Position numbers and translations under genes: made by a program. A stretch of DNA of 11,267 nucleotides, taken from Lawsonibacter sp. (GTDB lineage Bacteria > Bacillota > Clostridia > Oscillospirales > Oscillospiraceae). Below the pieces are notes generated by a model. That model did not search any database. It had not been told where the DNA came from and worked only from the letters and a program-made list of their open reading frames with translations. The stretch covers positions 1 to 11,267 of the forward strand of contig JAAWNI010000056.1 of NCBI GenBank assembly GCA_022798855.1. The letters are read 5' to 3'. Every line of letters begins with the position of its first letter. Position 1 is the stretch's first letter. Positions 1 through 5,539 of this stretch are shown here, piece by piece.

Positions 1-29
1 GCAAGGGCTCTGCCCTTGCCTTATTCTTT
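1..29 (+). terminator. Intrinsic terminator of an upstream gene outside the window
   Basis: Bases 1-8 and 12-19 form a perfect 8-bp GC-rich stem (GCAAGGGC / GCCCTTGC) with a 3-base loop, followed by the T-rich run CTTATTCTTT. This is a classic Rho-independent layout, though the U tract is interrupted. The stem may start before the window edge. A second small hairpin (ATCCCC-TTGC-GGGGAT, 30-45) follows. The upstream gene is not visible. Confidence 0.7.
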
Positions 30-128
30 ATCCCCTTGCGGGGATAGTAGAACCCCTGCCCTACATAACGTACCGAACGGTATTTCCAGGGACGTTCCAA
101 ATTTATGAGACGGGTGTGGCTTCCGCTC

Positions 129-157
129 TTGCATTGCTGGCAATTTATTGTTATAAT
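129..157 (+). promoter_or_regulatory. Sigma-A-type promoter with extended -10, for the gene at 244
   Basis: TTGCAT (129-134) and a perfect TATAAT (152-157) are separated by 17 bases. A TG at 149-150 gives an extended -10 (TGnTATAAT). The predicted start is near 164, leaving an untranslated leader of about 80 bases before the ATG at 244. Apart from this promoter and the edge hairpins, 1-243 holds nothing recognised. Confidence 0.7.
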
Positions 158-243
158 GGTCACAGTGGAGAGAATTTGTCGGAGCATGAAGCCCCGGCCG
201 CTTCCTCAAATTCGGGCAGTTCAAAGAGAAAGCTGGTGAAACA

Positions 244-741
244 ATGGCGACAGAAGCTGAGGAAAAGGAACAGACTACAGCGGAACCGGCGGCGGAAAAG
301 CCGGCGGAGCCGGAGCAAAAGCCTAAAAAACCGCCCAAGCCCCCCAAGCAGCGTGAAATACTCCTCCCCATTCTGACCGTTCTTTTCGTCCTGGTGGGCA
401 TTGCCGAACTGGGGCTCTTGTTCGTGACCGGATTCGGCGTGTTCCGGGGCTCACAGGCCCGCCGGGCCTATGAGGCGCAGCAGGCCGAGCTTCAAAACGA
501 GCCTGAGCGGTCCCTCGGCGCCAGCTACTGCGGCCCAGGTTTGATGATTGAAAACGGCGAGGTCGTATGGCGGCGTGTGGACGACCTCACGCAGAATGGA
601 CAGGGCTCCGGACAGGGTACAGGGACGGGCGGCGGCACCCAGGCCACGGAATATGTGCTGAAGACCCCCTATCCCCCGCCGCCCTGGAACAAACCGGACA
701 CGTCCAGCACCGGGGAGCCGGAGGAGCCGGTGCAGACATAA
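244..741 (+). CDS. Unrecognised proline-rich single-pass membrane protein
   Basis: This is a 165-residue protein that I cannot assign to a family. Residues 1-38 are acidic, then Lys/Pro-rich (repeated KPP-type steps around 26-36), with no cleavable signal peptide. Residues 39-67 are one strongly hydrophobic segment. Residues 68-90 are charged and possibly helical. The C-terminal part holds a Gly/Thr/Gln-rich stretch (119-133) and a Pro-rich tail (141-165). The probable topology is a cytoplasmic N-terminus, one membrane anchor and an exposed low-complexity tail. The ATG at 244 is the only in-frame start after the stop at 187-189. Its ribosome site is weak (GGTGA at 235-239), which contrasts with the strong promoter upstream. 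A terminator follows at 791-821, so it is probably a single-gene unit. A role at the cell envelope is inference only. Confidence 0.7.
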   Translation: MATEAEEKEQTTAEPAAEKPAEPEQKPKKPPKPPKQREILLPILTVLFVLVGIAELGLLFVTGFGVFRGSQARRAYEAQQAELQNEPERSLGASYCGPGLMIENGEVVWRRVDDLTQNGQGSGQGTGTGGGTQATEYVLKTPYPPPPWNKPDTSSTGEPEEPVQT

Positions 742-790
742 TCAATCACCGCTTCGTTTGACTGAAGGTTCATTCATGCTGCAACCCATA

Positions 791-821
791 AACCCCGCGG
801 TCGAACTGGCTGCGGGGTTTT
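791..821 (+). terminator. Intrinsic terminator between the membrane protein gene and pheA
   Basis: AACCCCGC (791-798) pairs perfectly with GCGGGGTT (812-819), with a 13-base loop and a short T run (818-821). It lies 50 bases after the stop of the upstream gene and 38 bases before the pheA ATG. It could also act as an attenuator for pheA, since I see no convincing promoter between it and pheA. TTGACT at 758-763 has no well-spaced -10. Confidence 0.65.
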
Positions 822-858
822 CCGTGTGTGGAAGCGGCATTTTTCAGGAGGGAATTTT

Positions 859-1995
859 ATGGAGATTTCAGAGATCAGAGACAAAATCGACGCCTTGGAC
901 AGCCAAATTCTGGAGCTTTTCCTCATGCGGATGGAGCTGGCGGAGAAGGAGGCGGACTACAAAAACCAGCACCATCTTCCTATTTTAAATAAGGAGCGGG
1001 AGCGGGCCATCCTGGCCAAAGCGGCGGAGCGGGCCGGTCCTCAGGAGCGGTATGCCCACCACCTGTTCTCCACCCTGTTTGAGCTGGCCCGGTCCCGCCA
1101 GGCCGAGCTGATCAGCGCCCCCACCCAGGTCCAAAAGCTGGTGGAATCCGCCCTCCGCGCCGGAGGAAGCCTCTTTCCCCAAAACGGTTTGGTGGCCTGC
1201 CAGGGGGTGGAGGGCGCCAACTCCCAGGCCGCCTGCGACCGCATCCTCCCCCGGGGGCGGATCACCTACGTCAGCACCTTCGAGGGCGTGGCCGACGCCG
1301 TGGAATCCGGGGCCTGCCAGTTTGGCGTGCTGCCCGTAGAGAACAGCTCCAACGGCTCCGTCCGGGCGGTGTACCAGCTCCTCCTGGAGCGGAATCTGTC
1401 CATCGTCTCCTCCACCCGCCTGTGCATCCGCCACGAGCTGCTGGTCAACCCTGGGGTGGCCATGGGGGATATTGAGGAAATCTATTCCCACGAGCAGGCC
1501 ATCGGCCAGTGCAGCCGGTTCCTCAGCGGCCTGAGCGGCGTCAAGGTGGTCCCCTGCGGCAACACCGCCATGGCCGCGAAAATGGTGGCGGAGAGCGGCA
1601 GCCGCCATACCGCCGCTATCTCCTCCCGCCCCTGCGCCGCCCTGTACGGCCTGGAGTCCATCAACGACCACATCCAGAACAGCGACAACAACTACACCAG
1701 ATTTTTCTGCGTCGCCAAGGACCCGGTAATCTACGCCGGAGCCAACCGCGTCTCCCTGGTCGTCTCCCTGGAGAACAGGGCGGGTTCGCTGTATGAGATG
1801 CTGTCCAAGCTGGCGGCGCTGGGCATCAATATGACCAAGCTGGAGTCCTGCCCCGTCACCGGAAGCAACTTTGAATATATGTTCTTCCTGGAGCTGGAAG
1901 CTTCCGTCCAGGACGCCAGCGTCCTTGCCATGCTGGAGGAGATGGAGCGGAGCTGTCCGAAATTTCAATTTCTTGGAAATTATGCGGAATTGTAG
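859..1995 (+). CDS. pheA: Bifunctional chorismate mutase / prephenate dehydratase (P-protein)
   Basis: This 378-residue enzyme converts chorismate to prephenate and then phenylpyruvate, the committed steps to phenylalanine. Its length fits the E. coli P-protein class. Residues 1-85 are an AroQ-type helical chorismate mutase (IRDKIDALDSQILELFLMR near 6-24). Residues 110-288 are the prephenate dehydratase domain, with the ENSSNGSV loop (161-168) and the catalytic NNYTRFF segment (277-283). Residues 296-378 form an ACT domain (ENRAGSLYEML, 305-315), the usual phenylalanine sensor. The canonical ESRP motif of the ACT domain reads ESCP here (329-332), so feedback control may differ. The ATG at 859 is chosen because AGGAGGG (847-853) precedes it by 5 bases; an in-frame ATG at 826 lies against the terminator and lacks a ribosome site. 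No other aromatic gene is adjacent. Confidence 0.95.
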   Translation: MEISEIRDKIDALDSQILELFLMRMELAEKEADYKNQHHLPILNKERERAILAKAAERAGPQERYAHHLFSTLFELARSRQAELISAPTQVQKLVESALRAGGSLFPQNGLVACQGVEGANSQAACDRILPRGRITYVSTFEGVADAVESGACQFGVLPVENSSNGSVRAVYQLLLERNLSIVSSTRLCIRHELLVNPGVAMGDIEEIYSHEQAIGQCSRFLSGLSGVKVVPCGNTAMAAKMVAESGSRHTAAISSRPCAALYGLESINDHIQNSDNNYTRFFCVAKDPVIYAGANRVSLVVSLENRAGSLYEMLSKLAALGINMTKLESCPVTGSNFEYMFFLELEASVQDASVLAMLEEMERSCPKFQFLGNYAEL

Positions 1996-2015
1996 AGGCC
2001 GCACATACAGAATAT

Positions 2016-2047
2016 GAAAGAGGCGCGGCAACAGCCACGTCTCTTTC
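2016..2047. terminator. Bidirectional hairpin between convergent pheA and the aminotransferase gene
   Basis: Bases 2016-2025 and 2038-2047 pair at 9 of 10 positions (GAAAGAGGCG against CGTCTCTTTC) around a 12-base loop, in the 56-base gap between two convergent stops. The flanks are moderately T-rich on the exit side of each strand (GTTCTTAT on plus, ATATTCTG on minus). Position and pairing suggest a shared terminator. The U tracts are weak. Confidence 0.5.
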
Positions 2048-2051
2048 GTTC

Positions 2052-2900
2052 TTATCTGGCCGTCTCCCGCTGGAACTTCGCCAAATAGGCGTCCTGGAGC
2101 AGCTTCAAGCGCTGGGGGTCCCTGCCGCCCACCGGGATTTTATCAATGGACTCCACCCTCATGCACAGGGCGCTGGAGCTGGTGACAATGATCTCGTCGG
2201 CGTTCATCAGCTCCACCATGGAGAAGGGCTCTTCCAGCGTGGGGATGCCGTGCTCCTTGGCCAGGGCCAGCAGGTGCTTCCGGGTGACGCCGGGGAGGAT
2301 CAGCTCATCGGTGGGGGCGGTGCGCAGGATGCCATCCTTTAAAATAGAGATGTTGCTGTGGGCGCACTCGGTGACCCGGCTCCCCCGGTGGAGCACCGCT
2401 TCGTCGCAACCAGCCTCCGCCGCCCGCTGGTTGGCCAGCACGCTGGGAATCAGGTTCAGGGTCTTGATGTTGCACAGCTTAAAGCGGTTGTCCTCCATTG
2501 AGATCAGCTTGTACGGGATATCCATAGACTTCATGGTGTGGGGCTTGACGAAAATCATCAGCGACGGCTCCACCCCCTGGGGGAACACGTGGTTCCGGGG
2601 GCTGTTGCCCCGGGTGATCTGCCAGTACAGGAAGTGGACGGGGGAGTCCTCCGCCGCGTTGATGACCTTCTGGAGCTCCGCCTTCACCTGGCCCCGCTCC
2701 ATTTTGAAGGGGATTTCCAGCAAGCGCAGGCTGTTGTACATCCGGTCCAGGTGGTCCTCAATGGCGAAGGGGATGCGGTTGGCCACGCAGGTGGCCTCGT
2801 AGATGCCGTCGCCAAAGTAGAGGGCCCGGTCCCCCATCGGGACCTTCATCTCCTCCAAAGGGCCAATCTCGCCGTTGTAATAGCCGACATTTTTCCACAT
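2052..2900 (-). CDS. dat: D-amino-acid (D-alanine) aminotransferase, PLP fold type IV
   Basis: This 282-residue cytoplasmic PLP enzyme is predicted to exchange amino groups between D-alanine and 2-oxoacids, supplying D-glutamate and D-alanine for peptidoglycan. It resembles Bacillus D-amino acid transaminase along its whole length. The GDRALYFGDGIYEA block (23-36) carries the active-site Tyr34. The TRGNSPRNHVFP block (96-107) holds the Arg/His pair typical of D-amino-acid enzymes for binding the substrate carboxylate. The PLP lysine is Lys146 in CNIKTLNL, and Glu178 in the TECAHSN block is the usual ring-nitrogen contact. The TRGxxPRNH motif is the main reason to prefer Dat over branched-chain aminotransferase or aminodeoxychorismate lyase, which share the fold. 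The ATG at 2898-2900 has AGGAGG at 2909-2914. The gene is 68 bases downstream of the PAP2 gene on the same strand. Confidence 0.88.
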   Translation of the reverse strand: MWKNVGYYNGEIGPLEEMKVPMGDRALYFGDGIYEATCVANRIPFAIEDHLDRMYNSLRLLEIPFKMERGQVKAELQKVINAAEDSPVHFLYWQITRGNSPRNHVFPQGVEPSLMIFVKPHTMKSMDIPYKLISMEDNRFKLCNIKTLNLIPSVLANQRAAEAGCDEAVLHRGSRVTECAHSNISILKDGILRTAPTDELILPGVTRKHLLALAKEHGIPTLEEPFSMVELMNADEIIVTSSSALCMRVESIDKIPVGGRDPQRLKLLQDAYLAKFQRETAR

Positions 2901-2935
2901 AATTCTTTCCTCCTCTTAAAAACTGTATGGTTTCG

Positions 2936-2987
2936 CAGGGCCTGGCCGCGGGTGCGCCATGTGCCCTGTTAAAGCACCCGTTTTTTT
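2936..2987. other. Overlapping hairpins between the PAP2 and aminotransferase genes
   Basis: Two stems compete here. CGGGTGC (2949-2955) pairs with GCACCCG (2974-2980), and CAGGGC (2936-2941) pairs with GCCCTG (2963-2968). On the plus strand the first stem is followed by seven T (2981-2987) and would terminate transcription antisense to the phosphatase. On the minus strand neither has a good immediate T run, so readthrough from the phosphatase gene into the aminotransferase gene is possible. The function is uncertain. Confidence 0.35.
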
Positions 2988-3517
2988 CGCTCCTCCCACA
3001 CCTGGCACGCTTTCCACGCCGCCCAGGCGCACAGCGCCCCGATGAGCGCCCCGGCCAGCACATCCGTGGGGTAGTGGACCCCCACGTAGAGCCGGGACAG
3101 CCCCATGCACACCGCCCCGATGACGGCGGCAGCCCTCCCCCACCGCCAGGGCAGGGCTCTGGCCCAACACAGGCCGGCGGCGAAGGCGGCGCAGGTGTGG
3201 CCCGAGGGGAAGGAGTTTGGGTCCCGCTCAACCACCAGCGGCTCGATGGGCCAGGCCAGCCAGGGCCGTGCCCGCTCCACCAGGGGCTTGATGGTGATAT
3301 TAGTTATCAGCAGCCCCAGCGCCATCGCCATCAGGGCCGCCGCCCCCGCCCTCCGGGTGGGCTTATACAGCACCATGGCCAGAGACAGGGCGATCCACAA
3401 AAGCCCCGCGTTGCCCAACTGGGTATACAGCGACACGACAGGGTCCAGCCAGGGAACGCGCAGGTTTTGTACCGCCACCAGCAGCTGGCCGTCCGCTTGG
3501 AGCATCTGATTCAGCAT
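2969..3517 (-). CDS. PAP2-family membrane phosphatase (undecaprenyl-PP / lipid phosphatase type)
   Basis: This 182-residue integral membrane protein has the three-part PAP2 active site. Motif one is KPLVERARP (Lys77, Arg84, Pro85), motif two is PSGH (104-107), and motif three is SRLYVGVHYPTD with Arg142, His148 and Asp152. The family removes phosphate from lipid phosphates; bacterial members of this size often recycle undecaprenyl pyrophosphate (BcrC type) or act on phosphatidylglycerol phosphate, and the sequence alone does not decide between them. Hydrophobic segments lie near 36-52, 57-76, 107-120, 127-141 and 152-171. The start at 3515-3517 follows GGGAGG (complement of 3525-3530) by 7 bases. 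A longer reading frame to 3568 would run through the promoter and is rejected. It is divergent from the glycosyltransferase, and a role together with Dat in wall synthesis is plausible but inferred. Confidence 0.9.
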   Translation of the reverse strand: MLNQMLQADGQLLVAVQNLRVPWLDPVVSLYTQLGNAGLLWIALSLAMVLYKPTRRAGAAALMAMALGLLITNITIKPLVERARPWLAWPIEPLVVERDPNSFPSGHTCAAFAAGLCWARALPWRWGRAAAVIGAVCMGLSRLYVGVHYPTDVLAGALIGALCAWAAWKACQVWEERKKRVL

Positions 3518-3529
3518 AAAAAACCTCCC

Positions 3530-3558
3530 TTGACCACGGGGCCGATCTATACTATAAT
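3530..3558 (+). promoter_or_regulatory. Promoter for the glycosyltransferase gene
   Basis: TTGACC (3530-3535), a 17-base spacer and a perfect TATAAT (3553-3558) form a near-consensus sigma-A promoter pointing right. The predicted start is near 3565, about 44 bases before the TTG start at 3609. Its -10 overlaps the -10 of the opposing promoter. Confidence 0.7.
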
Positions 3559-3584
3559 AATAAAGCATTTTCCCAACAAGTCAA
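3557..3584 (-). promoter_or_regulatory. Promoter for the PAP2 phosphatase gene
   Basis: On the minus strand TTGACT (complement of 3579-3584) is followed after 16 bases by TATTAT (complement of 3557-3562); another TATTAT at 3554-3559 gives a spacer of 19. It points left towards the start at 3517 and shares bases 3557-3558 with the right-pointing TATAAT. Confidence 0.55.
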
Positions 3585-3608
3585 CACTATTTTTCGGAGG
3601 CCTTTCCC

Positions 3609-4700
3609 TTGAAGCAAATCCTCTGCATGTCCAGCGAGCCCTGGTCCAACCGGCTCCCTGGCCGCACACAACAGATCATCTCCCGCCTGCGGGACGCACA
3701 AATTTTATATTTTTACCCGGCGCAAAGCACACGGGACAGGTCCTATTTAAAGGGAGTGAGGCAGGTCCGGCCCAATGTGGCGGTGTGCGCCCTGCCCCCC
3801 ATCCGCTTCCCCATTCCGGAGCGCCGGCGTTTTTTCTTCCAGATGGCCTGGAACAAGGTAGGGCGGTTTATACGGGAGAACGCCGCCCGCCACCGGTTCA
3901 CCGAGCCGCTGCTCTGGACCACCCACCCCCGCCACATCCATCTTCTGGACCAGCTGGAGTACAGCGCCCTTGTCTACGACTGCGACCGGGCCTGGGAGGG
4001 CCCGCCCCCACACTGGGAGGGCAGCCTGGCCCAGGCGGCGGACGTGGTTTTTGCCGCGTCCCCCCTGCTGGCCGACCGGCTGTCTCCGTGCAGCGCCAAC
4101 ATCGCCCTGCTGCCCAACGGGATCAACCTGCCCCTCTTCGACCCGTATGCCTCCCGTTTCGACCCCATGCCGGGGGTGTCGGCCCCCATTCTGGGCTGGT
4201 CCGGCACCATTCGGGCGGGGCTGGACCTGTCCCCGGTGCTCTACGCCGCGCAGGCCCGGCCCGACTGGGGCTTTCTGCTGCTGGGCGGCGTGGAGCGGGA
4301 CAACCCCTTCCTGCGGCAGCTGAACAAGCTGTCCAACGTCTACCTGCCCGGCCCCAGGCCGGCCACGGAGGTGCCAGACTGGCTGTACCGGTGCCAGGTT
4401 TTGATAGACCTCCAGCGGACCGACCAGCCCTTCGACGACGTGGTCTCCCCCAGGCTGTATGAGTACCTGGCCACCGGAAAGCCGGTGGTGTCCATGATGT
4501 GGCCCGACCAGGTGGAGCTCTTCCCCGACGTGGTATACGGCGCCCACAACCTGGAGGAATTTGTCATTCTGTGCGAACACGCCCTGGAGGAGGACCCCCA
4601 TTTTGTCTCCCGGCGGCGGATGGACCGGGCGGCGGAGGCCGCGTGGCCCCAGCGGGTGGGCGAGGTGGAACGCATCCTCACCACCGCCGGACTGCTCTAG
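3609..4700 (+). CDS. Glycosyltransferase, GT-B fold (GT1/GT4-like)
   Basis: This 363-residue protein reads as a GT-B glycosyltransferase of the kind that uses a nucleotide-sugar donor for polysaccharide or cell-surface glycan. The N-terminal half contains LLWTTHPRHI (101-110) and VYDCDRAWEG (122-131), typical of the acceptor-domain strands in this group. LLPNGI (167-172) marks the domain junction. LGWSGTI (195-201) and FLLLGGVE (222-229) are donor-domain strands. SPRLYEYLATGKPVV (280-294) is the donor-binding signature where GT4 members usually have an E-x7-E-like element. There is no signal peptide or membrane segment. I choose the TTG at 3609 because GGAGG (3596-3600) sits 8 bases upstream; the next start, ATG at 3627, would be 26 bases away. 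The sugar and acceptor cannot be told. The stop TAG is also the first three bases of a repeat. Confidence 0.82.
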   Translation: MKQILCMSSEPWSNRLPGRTQQIISRLRDAQILYFYPAQSTRDRSYLKGVRQVRPNVAVCALPPIRFPIPERRRFFFQMAWNKVGRFIRENAARHRFTEPLLWTTHPRHIHLLDQLEYSALVYDCDRAWEGPPPHWEGSLAQAADVVFAASPLLADRLSPCSANIALLPNGINLPLFDPYASRFDPMPGVSAPILGWSGTIRAGLDLSPVLYAAQARPDWGFLLLGGVERDNPFLRQLNKLSNVYLPGPRPATEVPDWLYRCQVLIDLQRTDQPFDDVVSPRLYEYLATGKPVVSMMWPDQVELFPDVVYGAHNLEEFVILCEHALEEDPHFVSRRRMDRAAEAAWPQRVGEVERILTTAGLL

Positions 4701-4735
4701 GCGCCATTTAGGCACTATTTTTCAAACAGCGCCTA
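4698..4735. repeat. Collapsed MITE remnant at the glycosyltransferase stop
   Basis: The right 20 bases (4716-4735, TATTTTTCAAACAGCGCCTA) match the right end of the MITE at 7973-7992 in 18 of 20 positions. The left end (TAGGCGCCATTT) matches the mirror-image terminus expected from that element. Only about 6 bases separate the two ends, so it looks like an internally deleted copy flanked by TA. The outer arms GGCGC/GCGCC could pair as a hairpin, but no T run follows. Confidence 0.5.
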
Positions 4736-4777
4736 ACCCGCCATTCGACTACTTTTCCCTCTCCGCCGCCTGTCTTT

Positions 4778-4787
4778 CTTGTACAAG
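4778..4787. promoter_or_regulatory. Perfect palindrome upstream of the pur promoter, possible operator
   Basis: CTTGTACAAG is a perfect 10-base palindrome ending 22 bases before the -35 of the purE promoter. Its position suits an activator or repressor site, but a single short palindrome can occur by chance. Confidence 0.25.
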
Positions 4788-4809
4788 CATACAAAAATGT
4801 GATTTCCTC

Positions 4810-4838
4810 TTGAAAAAGGTTTTTGTTTCCTATAAAAT
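4810..4838 (+). promoter_or_regulatory. Promoter of the purine operon
   Basis: TTGAAA (4810-4815) and TAAAAT (4833-4838) are 17 bases apart; TATAAA at 4831 gives a shorter spacer of 15. The region is AT-rich in an otherwise GC-rich window. The predicted start near 4845 gives a leader of about 155 bases before purE, containing a short ORF and a terminator hairpin. Confidence 0.65.
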
Positions 4839-4869
4839 GGTATCCTAAATGCTGAGGGGAGGGGCTGTC

Positions 4870-4932
4870 ATGCAGTATTTTTGTCAGTTTCGGCTGTTTC
4901 ATGGCCCCAATCCGCTTAAAACCGCCCCATAA
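4870..4932 (+). CDS. Putative 20-residue leader peptide of the pur operon
   Basis: An ATG at 4870 opens a 20-codon frame (MQYFCQFRLFHGPNPLKTAP) that ends in TAA at 4930-4932. GGAGG at 4858-4862 lies 7 bases before the ATG, an optimal ribosome site, inside a leader that starts near 4845. The stop is 8 bases before the terminator stem at 4941, so a ribosome ending there would press on the 5' arm. GGGGC (4861-4865) can pair with GCCCC (4904-4908), and CATG (4869-4872) with CATG (4900-4903), which would hide part of the ribosome site and the start codon. The codon content shows no long run of one amino acid; three Phe and two Gln occur in the first ten residues. Translation and a regulatory role are inferred, not shown. 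It resembles no leader peptide I know. Confidence 0.45.
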   Translation: MQYFCQFRLFHGPNPLKTAP

Positions 4933-4940
4933 TATTTTGT

Positions 4941-4979
4941 CAGGCTATCTGTTATACCCGCAGATAGCCTGCGCTTTTT
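4941..4979 (+). terminator. Attenuator-type intrinsic terminator before purE
   Basis: CAGGCTATCTG (4941-4951) pairs perfectly over 11 bp with CAGATAGCCTG (4961-4971) around a 9-base loop, followed by GC and five T (4975-4979). It ends only 21 bases before the purE ATG and is inside the transcript from the promoter at 4810, so transcription must pass it to reach the operon. That makes it a likely attenuator. No canonical purine-aptamer core is visible upstream. Confidence 0.7.
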
Positions 4980-5000
4980 CAAAAAAGGAGTGTGAACGCT

Positions 5001-5495
5001 ATGAAAAAAGTTGCCGTCATTATGGGCTCCGACAGCGATTGGCCCGTGGTCCAGGGGGCCTGCAAACAGCTGGATGAGTTCGGCATCCCCTACGAGGCCC
5101 ACATACTCTCGGCCCACCGCACCCCCGCCGCCGCCGCAGAGTTTGCCAAAAGCGCCCGGGCCAACGGCTTCGGCGTGCTGATCTGCGCCGCCGGCATGGC
5201 CGCCCATCTGGCCGGGGCTTTCGCGGGGAATTCCACCCTGCCCGTCATCGGCATCCCTATGAAAGGCGGGGCCATGGACGGGCTGGACGCCCTGCTGGCC
5301 ACCGTCCAAATGCCCAGCGGCATCCCTGTGGCCACCGTGGCCATCAACGGGGCCAAGAACGCCGCCGTGCTGGCTGCCCAGATTCTGGCGGTGTCCGACG
5401 ATGGATTGGCCGCCAAGCTGGACGCCGCCCGGGAGAAGATGGCGGAGCAGATCGCCGAGAAGGAGTCCAAGCTCCAGGCGGAGCTGAAGGGCTGA
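5001..5495 (+). CDS. purE: N5-carboxyaminoimidazole ribonucleotide mutase, PurE class I
   Basis: This 164-residue cytoplasmic enzyme moves the carboxyl group of N5-CAIR to give CAIR, in the middle of de novo purine synthesis. GSDSD (9-13) is the phosphate-binding loop, SAHRTP (37-42) carries the catalytic His39, and AGMAAHLAG (64-72) completes the site. SAHRTP, not the SAHKGP of animal-type enzymes, marks class I, which normally works with PurK. No purK is in the window; it may be elsewhere, or the cell may rely on high CO2. The ATG at 5001 is preferred over a GTG at 4992 because AAGGAG (4985-4990) is 10 bases from the ATG but only 1 from the GTG. It is the first structural gene of the operon, immediately after the attenuator hairpin. 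purC follows after 44 bases. Confidence 0.96.
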   Translation: MKKVAVIMGSDSDWPVVQGACKQLDEFGIPYEAHILSAHRTPAAAAEFAKSARANGFGVLICAAGMAAHLAGAFAGNSTLPVIGIPMKGGAMDGLDALLATVQMPSGIPVATVAINGAKNAAVLAAQILAVSDDGLAAKLDAAREKMAEQIAEKESKLQAELKG

Positions 5496-5539
5496 ATTTC
5501 CATTTCAATCAACAATTTAATTATTTGGAGGAATTTATC

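Noticed and set aside
186..239. A 17-codon upstream ORF before the gene at 244
   Set aside because: The ATG at 186 has GGAG only 1 base upstream, too close to work, and nothing else supports translation.
116..376. An 86-codon Arg/Lys/Ser-rich open frame on plus
   Set aside because: It is an out-of-frame shadow covering the promoter and the start of the membrane protein gene; the Arg-rich translation is an artefact of reading the Lys/Pro/Ala-rich frame shifted.
2927..4462. A 511-codon open frame on the plus strand
   Set aside because: It is antisense to the PAP2 gene and then out of frame within the glycosyltransferase. The translation is low-complexity Pro/Arg/Gly, and both overlapped genes have clear family motifs.
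4845..5000. Purine (guanine/adenine), ZTP or THF riboswitch before purE
   Set aside because: I looked for the purine core (TATGG...TTTCTACC), the ZTP 3' motif (CCGCCTGGGC) and THF-like elements and found none. Only a leader ORF and a terminator are supported; a covariance-model scan would settle it.
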